Below are positions 58,801 through 64,000 of a stretch of DNA of 64,000 nt, one piece after another. The stretch covers positions 248,001 to 312,000 of the forward strand of contig JASKOT010000007.1 of NCBI GenBank assembly GCA_032158125.1, read 5' to 3'. Under the pieces are notes generated by a model. It worked only from the letters and a program-made list of their open reading frames with translations. It was not told the origin of the DNA and did no database searches. A program made the translations under genes and the position numbers. Numbering within the stretch: the first letter of the stretch is position 1; every line of letters starts with the position of its first letter. The stretch comes from Papiliotrema nemorosa. Taxonomy: Eukaryota; Basidiomycota; Tremellomycetes; Tremellales; Rhynchogastremaceae.

Positions 58801-59156
58801 CTCTTCCAACTCTTGCAATCTGGCACGTTTTGGACCCCCCTCTTCCTCCTCTTTGCGCTTCTTGGTCCGTGATGGTCCTGCAGCAGATTTCTGGTCATTT
58901 GGAACAGATGGCTTATCATCCCATGTGCATTTGAGATCACCATTCGGGTTGATACGGGGTCGAGGTTTGGAACAATTGGTACATATCGGTCGAACCGCAT
59001 CGCATTTCTGGCTTTATCAGTCGATTCTTGACATACTCTTGAGTAACTTGCCAGTTTCCGTTTACGGCATTGATGACAGGCAGAATTCCGAGCGAGGACT
59101 TTGGGAACTTCCTGATCATCCATCGAGGTCTGCCTTTCGACATTGGGATGTTCCAT
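55883..59156 (-). CDS. Zn2Cys6 fungal transcription factor with fungal_trans domain
   Basis: Nuclear regulator. It starts MEHPNVERQTSMDDQEVPKV at 59156. The binuclear cluster reads ACHQCRKRKL|KCDAVRPICTNC, then SKPRPRINPNGDLKC; the Cys pattern is C-x2-C-x6-C-x6-C-x2-C-x14-C. An intron with a GC donor (59008-59051) interrupts it. A basic linker (GPSRTKKRKEEEGGPKRARL) and short coiled coil (RLQELEERV) follow. The fungal_trans domain covers about 57150-58290: FFEKVPTAPKMLHRPTFLNS, HEARALLHAILGLTAPHLSP, RTWWMVYLVERSVNMSTGWA, and HHSEITVEMPVAQVLFDRG. The C-terminus is Ser/Gln/Thr-rich and ends FNPADYTTTV, TAG at 55883. The target is unknown. About ten introns. Confidence 0.87.
59008..59051 (-). 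other. GC-AG intron inside the zinc cluster
   Basis: The exon ends AAACTG, the intron starts GCAAGT and ends GCCAG, and the next exon starts AAATGCGAT. This 44-nt removal restores the K-C-D of the zinc cluster in frame. No nearby GT donor gives the conserved sequence. Confidence 0.75.
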
Positions 59157-59385
59157 GACAGTATGATTCTGTAAAGCTGGAGTCTATGGGAGTAAACTGT
59201 GATTGATAAAAGTTGCCAGCACAAGGCTTTGCAAGCTCCTCGGTGAGATCGGCAACAACATGGGAAAGCGGACATGTCCGCCAATCTCCGATGGCCGAGA
59301 TGCCCGAGAAGTCAGTCTAAAGTCGCGTCGCGTCTGAAATATTATCGACCGAGACGGCTGTTCCATATCTTATCATCATAAAATC

Positions 59386-60051
59386 ATGTCTGAAGAAGTG
59401 CGTATGGTCGCGCAAGAAGCACCACCTGCTGATCACGGCAGATACCCCAAGTAGAGCTCCAAATCAAGCTCCTAACTCCTGAAGCTCAATTACCGACTCA
59501 AGGCTCCCTCACCGCTGCCGGATTGGACATTCACGCTTCTGGGGCCAAAACCATCCCCGCTCGAGGCAAAGCGATCGTATCGACCGGTCTGTCACTCGCC
59601 ATTCCATTAGGCCACTATGGCCGTGTCGCACCTAGATCAGGACTTGCTGCGAAATTCGGAATACAGACGGGTGCAGGTGTGATTGATTCCGATTATCGAG
59701 GCGAGTTGATGGTTTTGCTCTTCAACCACTCGGAGGACGACTTTGAGGGTGAGTCGTGTGATGCCGAGGATGTGAGCTTATGGATAGTCAAAAAAGGCGA
59801 TAGGATAGCTCAATTGATTCTGGAGCGGATCTCAATCCCCACAATCCGCCAGGTCGAGGTGAGAATCGCGATAACGCAATGCTGTCAATATCAGGAGCTG
59901 ACAGTTGCAGGAGCTAGACGAGACAGTCAGAGGAGCCGGAGGCTTCGGCTCGACTGGAGGCTTCACTGAGCCGCCAAATAAGAAGCTCAAGGTGGAGAAC
60001 GGTTCTGTAACGATCGACTCTAGCTCGGAAACCGTCAAAACCTCTTCATAG
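59386..60051 (+). CDS. DUT1: deoxyuridine 5'-triphosphate nucleotidohydrolase (dUTPase)
   Basis: Trimeric dUTPase that hydrolyses dUTP to dUMP, keeping uracil out of DNA and feeding dTMP synthesis. ATG 59386; the first exon is MSEEV plus one base (donor GTATGG) and the second begins [20 protein letters not shown]. All five motifs are present: AGLDIHA (I), [11 protein letters not shown] (II), [13 protein letters not shown] (III), [14 protein letters not shown] (IV), and [10 protein letters not shown] (V). A short Lys/Ser-rich tail ([17 protein letters not shown]) contains a possible nuclear localisation signal. TAG at 60049-60051. Three introns, about 175 residues, normal for the family. Convergent with POL12, stops 145 bp apart. 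Confidence 0.97.
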
Positions 60052-60195
60052 GTGCAATATCCAAAACCAATTTAGCAAAAGCATATGCAGTAGCTCACGG
60101 CGTTAAGGTCGACGCGTTTTTTTATATCTTTGCACCGTAGCGGCACTGAGGTGGTAACATTACGACATGTCCAAATAGATCCAACATTGCCTTAA

Positions 60196-62543
60196 TTACA
60201 CCCTCCAGATCTCCGATCGAGCCCGCTCCCAAACTGCATGTTCCCTCAGATCCTCGTCCAACCCATCCACTTGCATACCTTTCTCCAGCTCCCTTTTCGG
60301 TGTGGGATGTATGACCACCTTGGCAAAAGTCCCCGCCGAATGTGCTCGCGAGACATGAGCGGGATTGATGACGAGAGTCGAATCGACGATCTGTTTATGA
60401 GTTGAATCTCTAACCTGCGCGCAATGGACCCACCTTCGAGAAGTGCTTCAGTTTGGACGGCGTGATCAAGATGTCCGGAGCTGGTCCATCCATCTTCAAC
60501 AGCGGATAGTGCGTCACGTCCAAGTTGACTTCGCCCGCATGTGCCTCAGGTGGCGGGAATAAAGGATAGAAGGTCCTCTGACCCAACACGTGTCGGACGA
60601 GGTTGGCCATTCCATCTTTAGCTTCTGGCTCGCCGGACGGCTCAGCCTCTTCTGCTCGAGTGAAAAGCTCTTCTTTCCTCAGATGAAAGAGGACATCGAC
60701 AGAGGAGACGGCGATCAAAATCTCGTTGACTGAGAAGGTACATGGATTAGGCAAGCATCGGACTTTCTGAACACGTCAGTCATGAGCAGATCTGAGCTGG
60801 ACTGTTGAAGCTCACTTTCGACAGTCCCAGTGACTCCTTATCCAGCATTGCTTGTGGGTAGGCTACATGCCGGCTGACCATATCTCGGACACTAGGCACC
60901 AGAATAACAGATGTGCCGGGCGATACATCGTGTAACCTCTGCAGAGTCGACGTAATGTGATCTTTGAACAAGTCCACCGGTGTAGAGGTCACGGCGCCAA
61001 GTTGAATGAGGGGATGTTGGGAATCGACAAATGGTCCCAGCTGGAGAATCAGCATGGCCCAGACGCTTCGTGAATGACTCACCAGGATGAGCACATCTGG
61101 CGGCTCTTGTATGACATTCTCCATTAACGCTTGGAACGGCTCATATTCTAGATTATCGTCCAGCGTATACGGACCAGCCGCGACGAGCATCGATATAGGT
61201 TGCCCACCCAACTTATCCCCATGTTGGAAATGCAACAGCTCTTCTGCAGGCGTCTGTGCCAAAGCACTGGGCGGAGCTTGCAGTACCTCCTCTACCACAA
61301 ATGACGATCCGCCCCCATTTCGACCTTTGACGCAGACCAAACATCCGGGGAACAAACCGAATCCTTTGACTCCAGGTGCTCCACCACGCACCTTCAACTC
61401 CCCTTGAGGTCTGAATTTCAGGCCGATTCGCCGACCTGCACCTAGCAGTCTTGAGCTTTCCAAGAACAGACTTCCCGCATTGACTTTTGAGTTGTCGGTA
61501 GGAGGCGACAATATCCTCCCCACGGTGTAGATCGAATCTTCGGAAACAAAATGCGGGTCGCCCAGCTCCGTAAGGCCGTAGGCCTCCTTAATAGTCTCTG
61601 CGAAATCGTCGATGGCGTCATCAAGCGCTTCTGACCTCTGCGATATCTTTTCAAACATGTAGCGGTAGTCAAAATCGGTTGGTTTGGCAGTTGCAGTGAG
61701 ACCGACTCTCGAGCGGGATGTGATAGGGCTGGGAGTGTGAGAGGGTAAGTGCGGGTTGAGAGTCTCGACGAGGGTATTGGCTTGAGGGCGAAGATGGAAA
61801 GGCTGAGCAGCGGTAGGTGTCATGCTAAAATTAGCCAAGAGATCAGAATGACAGGGACACTATACCTACAGAGATGGTGAATCGGTCGAGCCGTTGACTG
61901 GACTAGAAGGCGCGGAACGTCCCATTGGGGTGACGTTCGGTGCCGCGAGCTTGGAGGGACCAGGTCGATAGCTGCTCCCGCTCGCACCAGCCATAGGCGT
62001 CTTGGAAGGCGTGGCGAAACTGCTCCCGTGGGTAGGAGTGAACGCAGAGGAGGGTGACGTTGAAGGCAAGTTGGCATTGTTCGAGGTGTTTGATAACCTG
62101 GACACTGGAGTCTGCTTGGGCTTAGGTCTCGAGGGAGTTGTCAGGCCATCCAGACTTTCATAAGCATCTTCTTCACCAATTTATACCTTGAAGAGTACTC
62201 ACAATCCACCTAGATCTGCTGCTCCTTTACCCTTCCTCATCCCGACAGTCGCCTTGGGAGTCACCTCACTCGCAGAGCTCGCTACAGCTTTGGCTTGATG
62301 TTCCCTCTGTATCTCCCTCCTCAGCTCGCGTACAGATTCAAGTGTCAAAGTGGACAACTTTGCTCTCAGTCCAGACGGACGAGATAACAGGAACGCCTCG
62401 TATTTGAAGTACAGGTCTGTCGGGGAGATGTTGTAGATGCGAATGATTGATAGACATTCCGCCATGACATCCGGATGATCCGTCACGGCACTATTGAATT
62501 GTTCTCCTAGCTCTCGTCGAGCTTGTTCTTCTGGAATCGCCAT
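60196..62543 (-). CDS. POL12: DNA polymerase alpha B subunit (Pol12)
   Basis: Regulatory subunit of polymerase alpha-primase. MAIPEEQARRELGEQF at 62543 opens the N-terminal helical domain (TDLYFKYEAFLLSRPS). A Ser/Pro/Thr-rich linker follows (about 61850-62110), then the OB fold and inactive calcineurin-like phosphoesterase fold: DFDYRYMFEKISQRSEALDD, PHFVSEDSIYTVGRILSPPT, GGAPGVKGFGLFPGCLVCVK, and MLVAAGPYTLDDNLEYEPFQ. Conserved blocks PPDVLILLGPFVDSQHPLI and ILVPSVRDMVSRHVAYPQ, and the C-terminal LVRHVLGQRTFYPLFPPPEA and LDVTHYPLLKMDGPAPDILI, are diagnostic. It ends RARSEIWRV, TAA at 60196. About six introns. Identification is secure. Confidence 0.93.
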
Positions 62544-62761
62544 GTCGAGGGGGTTGTTTATAGTGTAGGTGGATGAGGAGGGCGAGAAGAAGTGGGCAAC
62601 ATGAAAGTCGCGTCTCATTGCACGCGTCAAAGGACAAAGTCGACGGAGATGCACCTGAATCTCCGTCTTCTGTCTTCATTCACCTCATCCCATTTAATGT
62701 CGATGACTAGGACTGCTCAAAGGACAGACGAAAGCTCGATGCGCAGAGCCACAGCGACGAG

Positions 62762-63698
62762 ATGACAGATGCTCAATCCCCCTCACCAATAACGGTAGAG
62801 CCGCTACCATTGCTCCCTCACCCCGCTTCGCTATCCTCCTCGTCATCATTCTTGATCCAAGAAGCCAGGAGGTCATTTCACCAATTATCGACTCTGCGTC
62901 AAAACATCTACGCCGAGAGCTCAAGTGTGTGATACAAACCCGTCAGAGGATCTTTACTGACTCTGCAGAATATGTTTTGGACCCACCTGGACCTTCTTCA
63001 CTTCCTCCCCTCCCGCCTATCCCTTTACCTCCAACTACCACTTACCGCAAACCAAGTGCTCAAACCGCACTGTCCTCCTCTTCTCGGCCTCTCATCAAAC
63101 CTGCATTGGACGCATCGTCTCCTTTTCTCGACAAGACGACACTGAAAGCCTGTGTCGAGACTTTGGAAGGACTGGGCCATACTGCCGATCGGAGGTATAA
63201 CGATACGGCGCTATGGGTCGGTATAGACCGTATCAATGCTTGGATCCTGTTGCGAGATGACGGCGCACCTGCGTCGACGTCAGTCAGAGCGGTCCGGATA
63301 TTCGCCTCCTCCGAAGGGGTGAGCGAATTCGAGTGAGCGCGCAGTAGCTCATCGCTAATGACAGGAACGTCCATTACACATGCAACCGGCATCCGCACCA
63401 TACCGCGCGTTGGGAAGCCATCTAACAGAGCTAAACTTATCCTTACCGGAGCTTCTTGTATGCCTCACCCCTAAGATCAGTCCGAAGCTGATGGCAGGAC
63501 CGCATGATTGCACTGCCGGATCTGCTGGAACAACCTTGTCATTATTGTCAAAAACACTTCAAAGTGCCAGAAGGCATGCCGTACGCTCGGACTGGATATT
63601 TGGCTCACTCGTTTTCCGGCGCAGAGGGACAGAACGAGGCACCCGATCTGAAGGGGAGATGGGTATCTTGGCATGATTCTTGCGAACCGTTATCATGA
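62762..63698 (+). CDS. MED27: Mediator subunit 27-like protein
   Basis: Probable Mediator tail subunit. ATG 62762 (MTDAQSPSPITVEPLPLL); an early helix FLIQEARRSFHQLSTLRQN is followed by a Pro-rich stretch PGPSSLPPLPPIPLPPTTTY. A folded middle comes next (KACVETLEGLGHTADRRYND; ALWVGIDRINAWILLRDDG; AVRIFASSEG). After two further introns the C-terminus reads LPDLLEQPCHYCQKHFKVPE, then GRWVSWHDSCEPLS, TGA at 63696-63698. The C-x2-C about 45-50 residues before W-x-H-x2-C resembles the C-terminal zinc-binding element of Med27. About 240 residues. The match rests on this C-terminal motif and on size, so it is moderately supported. Confidence 0.6.
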
Positions 63699-63790
63699 TC
63701 TGATCATTATGTTCACCGTTCTAGTTGTAAATTGCATATGTACAATTCTCCGCCTCTGTAAAGAATTCGCTCTAGGCTACAGTGGGTGGC

Positions 63791-64000
63791 TCACGACTGG
63801 CGACGTTTGAAGCCCGGCGGAAAGACTTGTCTTGTGTTGATGTTGATTCTAGCAGTCTGGATCCATCTCTTCGCCGTGGCTGTCACTAGATCATCGCCTT
63901 CTTTGATATCAAACGCAGCCGGGAGTGTCCCTTCCAAAATACGCGGCACCCCTATCCGTCAGTGTCATGTCGAGCGAGAGCGATGATTCTTACCATGATA
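63791..64000 (-). CDS. 3' end of an unknown gene, partial
   Basis: The minus strand from the right edge to a TGA at 63791 reads VPRILEGTLPAAFDIKEGDD, LVTATAKRWIQTARININTR and QVFPPGFKRRQS. An intron with donor GTAAGA and acceptor ATAG lies at about 63939-63985. Codon structure and the splice signals suggest a real last exon. I do not recognise the family. The remainder lies beyond the window. Confidence 0.5.

Noticed and set aside
1..64000. Transposons, rRNA, CRISPR arrays, phage or plasmid features
   Set aside because: No transposase or reverse-transcriptase motifs, no terminal repeats, no regular spacer arrays; the window is a eukaryotic gene-dense region.

Overview
This 64 kb window is nuclear DNA of a fungus, most likely a basidiomycete yeast of the Tremellomycetes (Cryptococcus/Kwoniella type). 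I judge this from gene-dense DNA on both strands, many introns of about 40-60 nt per gene with GTGAGT/GTATGT donors and CTAAC/CTGAC branch points, balanced GC content, and the gene families: a group X hybrid histidine kinase, Zn2Cys6 regulators, a TSP2-like tetraspanin, Sts1/Cut8 and PET127. I cannot name the species. Coordinates of spliced genes run from start codon to stop codon and include introns.

Layout. 1-6479 (-): group X hybrid histidine kinase, cut by the left edge. 6917-7652 (-): TCTP. 7927-10811 (+): PET127. 11523-13015 (-): Sts1/Cut8 proteasome tether. 13434-15085 (+): RBG1/DRG GTPase. 15166-18076 (-): adaptor-complex large chain, probably AP-4 epsilon. 18393-19131 (-): four-helix membrane protein. 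20045-22095 (-): DHA2-type MFS exporter, divergent from a Zn2Cys6 factor at 22931-25730 (+). 25942-27618 (-): KES1-like oxysterol-binding protein. 28419-30647 (+): GH13 alpha-glucosidase. 30900-32975 (+): tetraspanin. 33114-34791 (-): GH28 pectinase, divergent from a sugar-transporter-family MFS gene at 35107-36722 (+), followed by a DUF2264 gene at 36841-39061 (-). 39668-40577 (-): Rab18-like GTPase. 40836-42819 (-): RPT5. 43127-44600 (+): unrecognised protein. 44781-47070 (-): HSP90. 48083-49461 (+): Sec14-like protein. 49723-51840 (-): TVP38. 52372-54270 (-): PP2C-family protein. 54423-55870 (-): unresolved Cys-rich gene(s). 55883-59156 (-): second Zn2Cys6 factor. 59386-60051 (+): dUTPase. 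60196-62543 (-): POL12. 62762-63698 (+): MED27-like subunit. 63791 to the right edge (-): 3' end of an unknown gene.

Most of the window is conserved housekeeping sequence: proteasome (RPT5, Sts1), chaperone (HSP90, TCTP), trafficking (AP complex, Rab18, TVP38, Sec14, KES1), DNA synthesis (POL12, dUTPase) and transcription (MED27). The accessory-looking part is about 20-39 kb. It contains an exporter/regulator pair, an alpha-glucosidase, and a three-gene block (GH28, sugar-transporter-family MFS, DUF2264) that I read as a candidate pectin-utilisation cluster. Two promoters of that block contain dense runs of CGG triplets, the half-site of Zn2Cys6 regulators. This cluster is the best candidate for an undescribed system here.

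Other points of note are an FG-repeat-like N-terminus on Sts1, a 12-nt terminal exon carrying the proteasome-docking tail of RPT5, a GC-AG intron inside the zinc cluster of the second regulator, a probable AP-4 epsilon in a yeast, and a duplicated C-terminal motif in TVP38.
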